From contig CM043966.1 in the NCBI GenBank assembly GCA_014529385.2, positions 106,283,587 to 106,347,586 on the forward strand: a stretch of DNA of 64,000 nt, written 5' to 3'. The notes under the pieces are model-generated. The model saw nothing but the letters and a program-made list of their open reading frames with translations, had not been told where the DNA came from and ran no database searches. Source of the stretch: Adiantum capillus-veneris (Eukaryota; Streptophyta; Polypodiopsida; Polypodiales; Pteridaceae). The first letter of the stretch is position 1, and each line of letters opens with the position of its first letter. A program made the position numbers and the translations under genes. Shown in pieces: positions 52,604-62,960 of this stretch.

Positions 52604-54950
52604 ATGGTTGACAACAACACAGATGTCTTCAAGATGATTGCTGTTGAGGACAGGTTGGATGGGGACAATTACCCTATGTGGGCTTATATGGTGCAACACA
52701 TTCTTGTGTCAAAGGGCGTTTGGAATATTGTGCAAGGCATTGATGTACGTCCTGGTTCTGAGGATGTAGGCAATGTTGAGGATGTTGCAGGTCTTGTTGC
52801 AAGGATTGCTGCTATTAGAGTTGTTTTGCCTACGGCAGAACAAGCTCGTTGGGATGTAAAGGATGAGCAGGCTCATGCATTGATTTGTGTTGTCTGTGAA
52901 GCGCACCATTGTTCCTCACATTCGTTCAGCAAAATCTGTAAAACAGGCTTGGGATATTTTGGCTGGTCTTTATGCAAGCCGCAATGAGGCTAAAATTGCT
53001 TTGCTGCGTAAAGAATTGGAGTCGAAGATTATGCATGAGGAAGATGATATGGACACTTTTCTTGCTGGTGTCAAGGATATCAATGAGCAACTTATTTCTG
53101 CAGGTGAAGTCATTTCAGACAGTTCCCTTGTGCAGACTGTTCTTGATGCCTTACCAGATTCTTACCAGACTTTTGCTAGTACTTGGAGACTTATGACCCA
53201 AGGAAATCCTGAAGTTGTCAAGTTTGATGCATTATGCACATTGCTGTTGCAAGAGTCACTTTCCAGAAAAAACAGGACTAGGCAGCGTGCAGTTGAACAA
53301 GCTTTTATTGCTTCTCAAAGAAAGGGTGGTAACAACAATGCAACCACTTCTTATGGTTCTGCTGCGAGTGGCAAAAATTCTGTTCCTAATGCTTCTGCTG
53401 GCAGCAATTCGTCTAGATACTCTGGTGATAAGGGAAAAAAGAAAATGCATTGCCATTATTGTAAAGCTAATGATTACTTGATCAAGTTGTGTCCTAAGTT
53501 GAAGGCCAAAGAGGCTAAGAAGAAAGAGGGTGGTTCCACTGCAAATGCTGGTTCCACTACAAATGCAGCCATTGTTGAGTCTTCTGTAAAAGGAGACTGT
53601 GATGTTGATGTTGATGCAGAATGGGCTTTTAGTGCAGAGTGCACTTACAATCTTGTTGTCCATGATGCATGCTTGTCAGTTGTTGCTGTAGATTCGCATG
53701 TGTGGTATTTCGACAGTGGTGCTACAAAGCACATAACCTCACATCGTGAATTGTTCACCTCTCTCGAGTCTGTCCCTCATGGGAATTCAGTCACTTGTGC
53801 CAACAATGCCTCTTATCCAGTTCAGAGAGTTGCAAAGATTGTGCTTACTGTTGCAAATGGCAGTTTCTTCATACTTGTTGATGCACTTTATGTACCCAGG
53901 ATCGAGAAGAATCTCTTGTCTGTATCCGCACTTGCTAGACTTGGACTTGTAGTCAAATTTGTGGATGACAAATGTACAGCTCATGATCTCAGTTTTGGTG
54001 ATGAAATTGTTGCATCTGGACTTTTGTGTCGTGGGCTGTATAAGCTCACTTTGTATGACAAGTGTGGAAATTTTTTTGCAAATGCAATTGCAGATTCAAG
54101 GGCTATTTCAAATGCAAAGCTTTGGCATGCACGTTTTGGTCATCTGAATTTTGCTAGTTTGCTGCGTTTGCAGAAATCCGATATGGTTGCTTCTTTGCCG
54201 CCTCTTGAAGCACTTGTCAAACATGTTTGTGAAGGCTGTATTTTGGGTAAAATGCAGCGTTCTAAGTTTCCAAAGGATGGTTCAGTTAGGGCCACATGCA
54301 GGTTGCAGCTTGTGCATAGTGATGTTTGTGGGCCCATGCAAACTCTGTCCTTGGGCAATTACCTGTACTTCGTGACTTTGATTGATGATTACTCCAGGCA
54401 TGCATGGGTATTTCCGCTTAAAGCAAAGTCCAAAGTTTTTATGTGCTTCAAAAAATTTCTGGCTATGGCTTAAAATGTATCGAAATGTACTATCGGCACC
54501 CTCCGTTTCGATCGAGGGGGGGAGTATATGTCTCATGAATTTAATGCATATTCTCACTAATTGTGGGATAAAACACCAATGTATAGTGCCTTATACACCT
54601 CAACAAAATGGTGTTGCTAAGAGGAAAAATAGGTCACTTACGGAAATGGCACGATGTATGGTCAAAAGTCAAGCATTACCGCATTCTTTTTGGCTTGAGG
54701 CCATCATGTGTGCCACTTATGTACTAAATAGGTGTCCTACGAAAGCTTTGCAATGTATTACTCCATATGAAGCATGGCATGATAGAAAGCCTTCTATTGA
54801 GCACATGCGTGTTTTTGGTTGTTTGGCATATGCTTTGGTGCCAGAAACACAGTGTTGGATGATAAGGCTATCAAATGTATTTTTGTTGGTTATAGTGCTG
54901 AAAGCAAAGGTTACAGGTTGTATCATCCGCAAACAAAATGTGTTTTGAAT
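52604..54950 (+). pseudogene. gag-pol: Copia gag, protease and integrase
   Basis: ATG 52604 opens the typical copia gag start (D-G-D-N-Y-P-M-W). A frameshift at about 52,890 moves to the 52887-54473 frame. The zinc knuckle is C-H-Y-C-K-A-N-D-Y-L-I-K-L-C, with Tyr in the usual His position. Protease: W-Y-F-D-S-G-A-T-K-H-I-T. GAG-pre-integrase: L-W-H-A-R-F-G-H and C-E-G-C-I-L-G-K. Integrase: H-S-D-V-C-G-P and L-I-D-D-Y-S-R. Beyond a stop and frameshift near 54,471, the third catalytic position reads N-G-V-A-K-R-K-N, Lys where Glu is normal. Lesions make it inactive. Confidence 0.9.
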
Positions 54951-54992
54951 TCAAGGGATGTAGTGTTTGTGGAAGATTCTGTTTAGCCCCTG

Positions 54993-56812
54993 TTGTCATG
55001 TACTAGAGACAATAATGTAAGCTCACAGGACATTTATGACACTTTGTTGCCTCTTTTCAGTGGTGGAAATATGAATGTAAGTTCTAATGAGGAAAATGTA
55101 CAACCTATGGGGGTTTCTGAAAATGTTACAGATCAATCTATTACTGATGCAGATGTACATAATCTACTTGATGAAGAAAGGGCTGAAAATGAGCAGGCTA
55201 GAGGCATGCCAAAATGGTTGCTGCACACTTTGCGTGACAGTAAATTGGATGCACCTTTGTCTAGTCGTACTCGTTCAGGCTCTCGCCATGCATCTTATGC
55301 ATCAAATTGTTATGCTTTGGTTGTGTCTAGCTTACATGATGTTGAGGAGCCTTTGTCTTTTGATGAAGCACAGAATTCAAAAAATTGGATGACTGCCATG
55401 CAATTAGAATATGATGCACTTATAGAAAATGACACATGGACTTTATGTGATTTGCCTCCTAGCAAAAAGGCCATTGGTACGAAGTGGGTTTACAAGTTGA
55501 AATGCAATCCGGATGGTGAGATCGATCGCCATAAGGCTCGACTTGTTGCAAAGGGTTATGCACAACAAAAAGGCATAGATTATGAAGAGACTTTTGCTCC
55601 CACTTGTCGTATGACTACTGTGTGTTTTCTATGTGCATTCGCAGCTCATTTTGGTTGGGATGTACATCAATCAGACATTTTTATTGCTTTCTTGAATTGT
55701 GATATATTTGAGGAAGTTCATGTAACACAGCCTCGCGGTTTTGTCATAAAAGGACAAGAGGACAAAGTGTGCAGATGTAAGAAGGATTTGTATGTGTAGA
55801 AGCAATCTCCTTGTGCTTGGTATGAGAAAGCTGACACTCATTTGGTCAAACGAGGCTTTCGTAGTAATAGTCCAACAGAAAGCACATTGTATGTAAAGCG
55901 TGAGGGTGATGTACTTATCATTGTGGTTCTTTATGTCGATGATTTGCTGATCACTGGACCAAATGAGAGACATATTGTTGAATTTAAGACTGATTTGAAT
56001 GCTACTTTCAAGATGAAAGATTTGGGGTTGTTGCATCATTACTTGGGTATACAGTTTAAGCAGTGTGATGGTGGTATTTCCTTGTGTTAGAAAAGTTACA
56101 TAAAGACATTGCTATGTAAGTTTGGACTTGAGGATTGCAAACCTATTGCCACTCCCATGGAAACAGGTTTGAAGTTGAGTCTACATGATGATGGCGATCC
56201 TACTGATGTCACTCTTTACCAAACTGTTGTTGGCTGCCTCATTTATGTATGCAACACAAGGCCGGATATTCAGTTTGCAGTCTCAGAGGTCAGTAGATTG
56301 ATGCATAGCCCAGGGTCTAAGCATTGGCAGGCTCTCAAGAGGATTTTCCGTTACCTTAGTGACACTTTACATCTTGGCTTGTTTTATCCCAAGGGGGGAT
56401 CATTGCCACCAGACTTACATGCTTTTTCGGACTCAGATTGGGCTGGTTGTTTTGACACGCGAGTGTCCACAAGTGGTTTTTGTTTCATGCTTGGCAGTTC
56501 ATGTATATCATGGTTGAGCAAGAAGCAACCTACTGTGGCCACTTTGAGTTGTGAGGCTGAGTACAGGGCAGTCTTCACAGCTATGGTTGAGTGTGTATGG
56601 CTCAGACACCTTATGGTTGATTTGGGTGTTGGAGAGGACACTGCCAACACTATCTACAATGACAGTCAGAGCGCATTGGCAGTTGCGAGGAACCCAGTTT
56701 TTCATGCTCGCACAAAGCACATTGAGGTGCAGATCTTTTCATAAAGGCATTGTCTCGTGAGAAGCTTGAAGCTTTTCGCAAAGCTTTGGGCTTACTCCCC
56801 TTTGTGAATTGA
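54993..56812 (+). pseudogene. pol: Copia reverse transcriptase and RNase H
   Basis: One frame with TAG at 55797-55799 (L-Y-V-stop-K-Q-S-P) and 56088-56090 (L-C-stop-K-S-Y-I). RT: K-W-V-Y-K-L-K, H-K-A-R-L-V-A-K-G-Y, D-Y-E-E-T-F-A-P, Q-S-D-I-F-I-A-F-L and the catalytic L-Y-V-D-D-L-L-I-T. RNase H: D-S-D-W-A-G-C, C-E-A-E-Y-R-A, N-D-S-Q-S-A-L, R-T-K-H-I-E-V. A deletion after I-E-V removes the region before the C-terminal L-F-I-K-A-L, with the tail ending at 56812 in another frame. Confidence 0.92.
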
Positions 56813-56882
56813 TCATGTCCTCATGGCATGGCACTTCCCTTTACTTATGTGCCAGCTCTCGTTCACCGCATCACTCTAGGGG

Positions 56883-56976
56883 TGTTTTTTACCATATACA
56901 TGTGGTAGTGATGTGTGTGAACACAATAGGACCGCCGGGGCATTTTTTCCGTCTTTAGGAGGTTTTTTCCCCCGAG
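56883..56976 (+). repeat. 3' LTR of copia E, left fragment
   Basis: Begins TGTTTTTTACC after TAGGGG, and matches the start of the 5' LTR with several differences. The remainder lies beyond element B, outside the window. Confidence 0.85.
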
Positions 56977-57869
56977 TGTTAGCAGATCGCCCCGACGGAC
57001 GTCTACAGCATAGCTTTCTGGCACTAACATAATGTCAATACTCAGGGAAAGTGACTCGGATGGGGCACGGAGACTCTATGAGATCGTCGATCTCACGAAG
57101 TGAACCTGAATAAGCAAACACACTAGCTCAACAAGCAAACTAACACTCAATGATCAGGGAAATCTGCCTATGTCCTTTCTCACAGCTCTAGGTCATCACG
57201 CCATTTTGGCACTCGAATGGACTCGAAATGCAACGAAACTTTAGGAGGATGTCTAGGACACCTAGGGGCACTATCCTAGCAAGTTTGGTCGCAATCTGAC
57301 AAGGTACCAAAATCACAATCCATCATTGAAAAGGTCCTGAAAACTGCAACAGAACTATCCAGAACTATTGTTCTATGGTCAAAACGACTAAACACAACGA
57401 TTTAAGCACTCAAATCTGCAATTATAGCTCACAGACGTGTAGTCGCAAACCACAACAAAACTGACAATGCTTACACTTAAATTGAAAAGCAAAGAAAGAG
57501 GAACACAATGCAAGTTTCGGAATCGAAAACGGATTACCCATTCATTAACTGCGATGATTACAAGGTGGAGCAGCTCGTAGCTTGAGCGTACATTTTTTGA
57601 GCTCCCTTCTTCTTCTTCTAAAGATAAGCCCCTTTCACATTAAAGTTATTGACCTTTATACATAGGGCTTTCTAAATGGCCAGTGGCCGGCTCACATGGA
57701 CCTTTACAAATATCATTACAACATTACAACTCAGGGGATTGATTGCTACTCTGGAATTAGGATTTACACAGAGTATTACTACATTCGCTTAGAAAACTAA
57801 TAGAGTACAAATGTGGTCTCCGGCTACGTGTCCGGCCAATTGGGCGCCCGTTTGATTTATCCTCAAACA
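56977..57869 (-). repeat. 3' LTR of element B
   Basis: 893 bases; on the minus strand TGTTTGAGG...CTGCTAACA, with TGTT/AACA inverted ends. It directly follows a strong polypurine tract and ends at the break in the copia LTR. The 5' LTR is not in the window. Confidence 0.85.
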
Positions 57870-57882
57870 TTCCCCCCTTCCT
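57870..57882 (-). other. Polypurine tract of element B
   Basis: The minus strand reads AGGAAGGGGGGAA immediately before the LTR's TG. Confidence 0.85.
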
Positions 57883-58996
57883 AAATCGTGTCGTCCCTTA
57901 ACACGACCTTGTGCAGTCTTGTCATAGGGTTGTCTTCAGCTTTGTCTTCAAGGTTGGACTTCAGCTTGGGAAGTGCTTTGTCATTGATGACACTCCCCCC
58001 TTCCTTGAATGATCCATATCTTCCGTGTTGTTGATATGTGACTTGATCTTTGATTATCGAGAAAAATTTTCTTCGCATTGTGCAATATTCTTTGTTGCCA
58101 CATGGAATTTATGATGGGTATGCTTTTCATGTCCACTGTAATTTGAGTTGTCTGCGATAGGTCACCAATATTGAAGCACTGTGTGAGCTATGTATGGTTA
58201 TTGTTGATGAATCTCTTGCGGAATTTGTCATTGCTTGTCGTTGTATGCCATTCTTTGACTTGCCATTGGTTGATGGATCTTTGTTGTCGATCTTGAAGGA
58301 GATAAAAGATCCCCAAGTCATTTTCAATTGATTTGGGTAGCTATTTCCTTATTGTTGATGTAGAACGAATATATACAAGAAGTTGATGATGAGGGTTTCT
58401 AGATTAGGGTCTTAAAACCTGGATGACCAAAGGGAAAAACCCAGTGGGAAAAAAGTGCCTTTGGTATACACTCTTATTGTAGTTGAGCATTTGGACTTGA
58501 AGTACCTGTCATGCAAGGTGAGTGCTTGGGAGAAACAAAGAAAGAGTGCCTAATGCAAGTGCCAATTATGGGACACTCTATATGCTTATGAGAAGTTTTC
58601 AAACAAAAGCATGTAGTGTAAGAGATGGCGTTGATGGGTGCTTCAAGGAACAAATGTAGCACATATGACATCAAAGGACGTCTCAATAGCTTCCACGTTT
58701 CCAAGAAGGGTTTTCGATGTAGAAGCTTCTCCACTCATTCCTCACTGTGCTGAGTGCATGAGTTTCTTTTGAACTTCCTCCTTCACTTACCACTATACTA
58801 CAATGACTTTGACTCTTATGCTCACCATACCAGCATGAGCGACACAATGTAATTATACTCAACTCTTCCAGCTTGAGCAATACCTAGAATAGCTAAGATG
58901 CTTAGACCACAGAGAATATTACATGAAGGTTTGGGACTAACGTCTTGCTCATTTAGTGGCTTAGCTACCCGACTTTGACTTTTATGCCATGTATTT
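57883..58996. other. 3' untranslated part of element B
   Basis: Between the last ORF and the polypurine tract. Minus-strand open frames at 58078-57881, 58327-58127 and 58880-58474 are short, mutually out of frame and without motifs. Confidence 0.4.
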
Positions 58997-60003
58997 TTAA
59001 TGGCGACTTGGACTTACCTGTTCAAAGCCAGAAACCCAATTCCATAAGTTCTTGAAATTTAGGTCTCTTCCATTGTTTTGGTCTTTGGATTCCACCATTT
59101 TGTCTAGTAGGTTAGCATATGTTGGCTCCTCTTGACTTGCTTGTCGTATGTTCACACTGCTTTGTAAAACAAGTCCTCCAGCTCTGATAGAACTTGATAT
59201 AGCCTTTGCATTAATTTCCATGAGAAGCGATTGTCGAGATGTGTCGGTTCTCTGTGATTGAGTTTTCATGAGCAATTTCGAAACCCATCTTGTGTTTGGT
59301 CCTTGTGTGACCGTCTTTTGTATTCACTCTTTTTGCTCGATGACTTGATGGACACTATGCTTTGGTAGCCACATCTGATGATTTCCTTTGTAGAAGCCCT
59401 GATTCTGTAGTTGACCATGAGGTATCCATCTAGAAATTGTAGTAGTCTTGGTTGAAATTGGCTTCTGTTGGCTCTTGGTTTTCACTGCTTGCTTTTGGAT
59501 AGAAACTTGTGCTACATAATTTCTCTTCATTGTTCCAAATTGAGCTACAATTTTTGGTAACCATATTGGAGTGTTACCTTCATAAAATCCTTGTGCTTCA
59601 AGTAGCTTAACTGGAATCATCCGCTGTTGCATCTGTTTGTGTTGGATAGCTTCGTTGAAGTTTGACTTTGGTACCCATACTTGTTGTGTTGCTTTTTTGG
59701 AAGGTCTTTTCTTCTGTCCTTTTTTGTTGTTCTTTCTCCTGCTTGAGTTGTTTTTATTCCGTAGATAGCTTGGCTCGCTCATTGTAGAACTTCTTTCTTG
59801 AGGTGAGTACATCCATGCTGTTACTTTAGGCTTTTTGGCCCAAACATTAATGTTTCCTTTGAAGTAGCCTTGAGCAATGATTGACTCATTTGATGCTACC
59901 CACCCTATCACCTATTGTTGTTGAGGCTGAACTTGTGCTTTATGTATCCAAATTGGGTCTTTGACTTGGATGTGGTCTTTGAATACTAGCACTTGGTTGA
60001 TTC
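58997..60003 (-). pseudogene. W-V/L-P-K repeat ORF of element B
   Basis: Minus frame 59911-59324, extended past a TGA to 58997. It holds a tandem motif of roughly 24 residues: [RG]-W-[VI]-x-x-x-x-[LI]-x-x-Q-G-[FY]-[YF]-[KE]-G-N-x-x-x-W-[LA]-[PK]-K. Clear copies end in N-I-N-V-W-A-K-K, N-T-P-I-W-L-P-K and N-H-Q-M-W-L-P-K; single W-V-P-K and R-W-V-S-K units lie between and after. Spacers are Lys/Gln-rich, including a very basic run. The related region in element A has the same motifs. I know no named family; a nucleic-acid or capsid-associated accessory protein is a guess. Confidence 0.6.
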
Positions 60004-60017
60004 TCTTCGGCTTCTTC

Positions 60018-61112
60018 CTAATGCTTTGATGTGATGGAAACTTTGGTTGATAGACTTTTTGTTTCGGTTTCCATTGCATTGTCGATGGTTTGGCTCTTGT
60101 GGAAGCTCATTGAAGGTAAAGTCATCTGGCGAGGTTGATATACTTCGGTGTTTACCTTTGCTTTACCTTTTTCCGTGATGGTTGGTTGCTCCTTTTTCGC
60201 ATTGAATTGAGGTGCTTTTGGGGATTTTGATGGTGTTGTTGTTGCGGCTTTTGATTGTTGTCGAAAGAAGATGTTCCTCCAGCTTTCTGTCAAGACCAGA
60301 CTCTCTTTGATGTGATGGGAGTCAATTATGTGGAACGTATCCTTATACTCCCCGGTACTCAATTTGAGTATAGCTTCTGCCACTCCGAAGCTAGGAATCG
60401 GCATTTTAGAACTTGTGTAGACTATTTCTTATAGCTCATTGATTGGTGGCTTTCCCATCATGATCCACGTTCCATAAGTCGTTAGATTCTTTGTCGCTTT
60501 TGGATCCATCACAGCTGAACATGTGATTTTGAGTCCTGTTTCTCCGCATATGCTTAATTTGATCATTGTAGGAGACAGTCGATCTTCTTCCTTGTCTCTG
60601 TTCTTCTTTTGATATTGCGTTTGTTGAAGATTTACCGTTGAACTTGGAAACTTTTTTCCTTCATTTGCTTTCATTTGCACTTTTTCTGGAGTCGGCTTCT
60701 TCGAAACAACTTTTGTTGATTCTTCAGATATGTCAATAATGACATATTCTTGTTGTTGGTCTGCTTCCTTAATGTGCACTTTGGCATCATGCTCCATGAC
60801 GTAGCTATCTGTCTCACCTTTTCTGCTTTCACACTCACAAATCTCGTTAGCTTTCTTCAACACCTTTATCGTAAATACGGGAGTTATATCATACCCTTCC
60901 TCATTACAGAATTTAGTTGGGGTCACCTCATTAACACAAACATCAAGAGTCGCCAATATTTGATCCCATCCAAAGGGTTCAAATAACTCCTCTGGAAATG
61001 GTTCTGGTACATATGTCTCATCTTCTACTGAGCGCTCTAGGATGCAATCTTGCTTTCTAAGACTTCCACTCTTAGGAGCTCTGTACATCCAAATATGCGC
61101 TTTGCTTTCCAA
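60018..61112 (-). pseudogene. D-V-C-V-N-E domain plus degenerate retropepsin-like domain (element B)
   Basis: A single minus frame with one TAA (60429-60431) between I-N-E-L and E-I-V-Y. The N-terminal part has E-P-F-P-E-E-L-F-E-P-F-G-W and L-D-V-C-V-N-E, then a charged linker. The second part resembles a retropepsin: S-A-V-M-D-P-K-A-T-K-N-L in place of the D-[ST]-G-A-T active site, then A-I-L-K-L-S-T-G-E-Y and T-F-H-I-I-D, then a terminal S-W-R-N-I. The catalytic triplet is changed to D-P-K, so it is probably non-proteolytic. The C-terminal tail is basic. Confidence 0.55.
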
Positions 61113-61126
61113 ATTAGTTGTGGAGT

Positions 61127-61822
61127 TTAAGTCTTCCCCCGGGTTCGTACTACATCTTTATAACTATGATTTATGACACTGATCTTCGTAGTGACATCCT
61201 TGTGTCTCAAGTAGATATAGTCATAGCCCAAGTCTTGTACCATTTTGAGTTGACGCATGAATGGTCTACCCAATATGATGTCAAAGTTGCTGCTCTTGTC
61301 AAAATTCATTATGGCAAAGGTATGCTCATACTCGATGCCACACGAGGATACAATGATTTGTTCTAATATTCCAATCGGTTTCTCCGTATATCCATCCGCT
61401 AATTGCAGTTTCATTCGAGTTTTCCTAAGAGCAAGCTTTCCCCATTTTTCCATATCTCTTTAGTTGCAATGGCAATTCCTGCCCCACTATCTAATATAGC
61501 AACCGTCTTTACTCCTTTGTACTCAAGTGGTAAGGTGGTGTTTCCTTCGTCTCTAGTAGTCACCCACCTTATTTATCGGTACTGGCTTTGTCTGTCTCTT
61601 TTTCGACGAGGTGTCATCCATGTTTTTTTCTGCAAGTTGGTCATGAGAAGGGGATTTCAACCCCATGTTTTCCAGGTGTTTGCCCATTTGGCCCCATAGA
61701 TGCGGTCTAATTTTTAGTAGCTCTGAGAGATAAAGTGTGCATTGTATAGGAGAAGACCTCAATTCATGCAAGCTCTTGGTGTCCATCATTTTTGGTGTGG
61801 CTTTCCACTGAGAAGGTACCAT
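61127..61822 (-). pseudogene. Aspartic protease of element B
   Basis: Minus strand: an upstream frame (61822-61553) has the pre-protease segment L-L-K-I-R-P-H-L-W and ends P-I-N-K-V-G-D-Y-stop. The active site A-I-L-D-S-G-A-G-I-A-I-A-T lies near 61,505-61,465, followed in the 61453-61127 frame by K-L-Q-L-A-D-G-Y and D-I-I-L-G-R-P-F-M-R. Catalytic D-S-G is intact. It processes the Gag polyprotein in active relatives. The stop at 61553 interrupts an otherwise continuous reading. Confidence 0.85.
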
Positions 61823-61872
61823 TTTAACCTCGGATTTTGTCTCGTGTTCTCCTATGAAAGATGGAAAAATCT

Positions 61873-62960
61873 TTAGAGAGCGTGGTTTACCCTCTTCAGA
61901 TGCGACAGACCCGACATCCCCGTATAGAGATCGTATATCCCCCGAAAAAATTCATGATCCATGTTTATCTCAGGGATAGGTGTTGACTGTAAGGTAGCAC
62001 TACCATCTTTTCGGTTTCTGATTGATTCCCACAAGGATTGTGGCCATGGTTCTTCTACCTCCGAAATAGGCATCACTGCTTGTGAGCCCACCCCATCTGT
62101 GGTATTGGCTACTTCCCTTGTATCTAAAGGTGCCTCAACTCCCGGATCTTCCTGGTCTCTGTTTACAATACCCTGGCTCTTCAACTCTTGGAGTTTATCG
62201 CGGATTAGCACCTCCATTTTTGGAGCATCTGGAACTGGTTCCATAAGAGTTTGAGCCTTTTGGATGAGCTCCTTGCACATTTGCAACCTCTCTTTTTCAT
62301 ACCCTGGATGAGGGTATGTTAGCTATCTATCCTCTTGGGTTTGGTTGGGTTTTAGCCTATCTTCATAGGCCTTAAAACTGCATCTAAAGGTTCAAAGACG
62401 TTTTCCACTAAGACTGAACAACCCGAGTTAGTCTTTCACTCTTTAGGTCCCTTGTTTTCTTGCTCATGTTTAAGCTGTTCTTTTGTTTGATTCAATTTAG
62501 TTTCCAAAGTAGATTTCTCCTGCAGCCTCTTTGCTTTCATTTTTTCTCGTTTGGCTTTCCATTATTTTCTTCCTGTTCTCACCGATATATTCTCGATTTC
62601 TGTTTGAACAGGCAATGTGGCTTCCTCCTCAACGATTGCATTTTTGGCAGCTTCTTGAGCTTGAGCTCGAGTCATCATGTTTAAAGAAATGACGGGTTCT
62701 ACCTCGAATCCGCTTGAAGAAGGCATCACGCCTACAACATTCATTGTTGCTTTCCCTTTGTAGTCTGGATTTTTAGCACAGTGTTGGCATAGATGGTCTA
62801 TACCACAACATTCACAGAATACAAATAATTCAATTTGTGGACCCTTGTTTGGACAACTTCGTGCTCAATGATCACCTCCACACTCATAGCATGGACCTTC
62901 TTGTTTCACAGCTGGTGATCCAGTTAATGGTTGTTCTTGCCTTGTGAGGATGTTTTTTGA
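61873..62960 (-). pseudogene. gag: Gag C-terminal part with zinc knuckles (element B)
   Basis: The minus strand near 62,900 has C-Y-E-C-G-G-D-H-stop-A-R-S-C-P, a CCHC knuckle with one in-frame TGA, and then a second Cys/His cluster C-E-C-C-G-I-D-H-L-C-Q-H-C. The frame continues (62744-62562) with E-V-E-P-V-I-S-L-N and T-R-A-Q-A-Q. A further frame (62286-61873) covers an acidic linker. Capsid-type sequence upstream was not recognised before the window's broken right end. Confidence 0.65.

Larger units (their letters stand above)
52013..56976 (+). mobile_element. Ty1/copia retrotransposon E, 3' LTR interrupted
   Basis: 5' LTR, tRNA-iMet primer site, gag-protease-integrase-RT-RNase H in Ty1/copia order, and the first 94 bases of the 3' LTR. 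That LTR is cut at 56,976/56,977 by the terminus of element B after CCCGAG. The LTR segments differ at several positions, so E is older than B. Confidence 0.93.
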
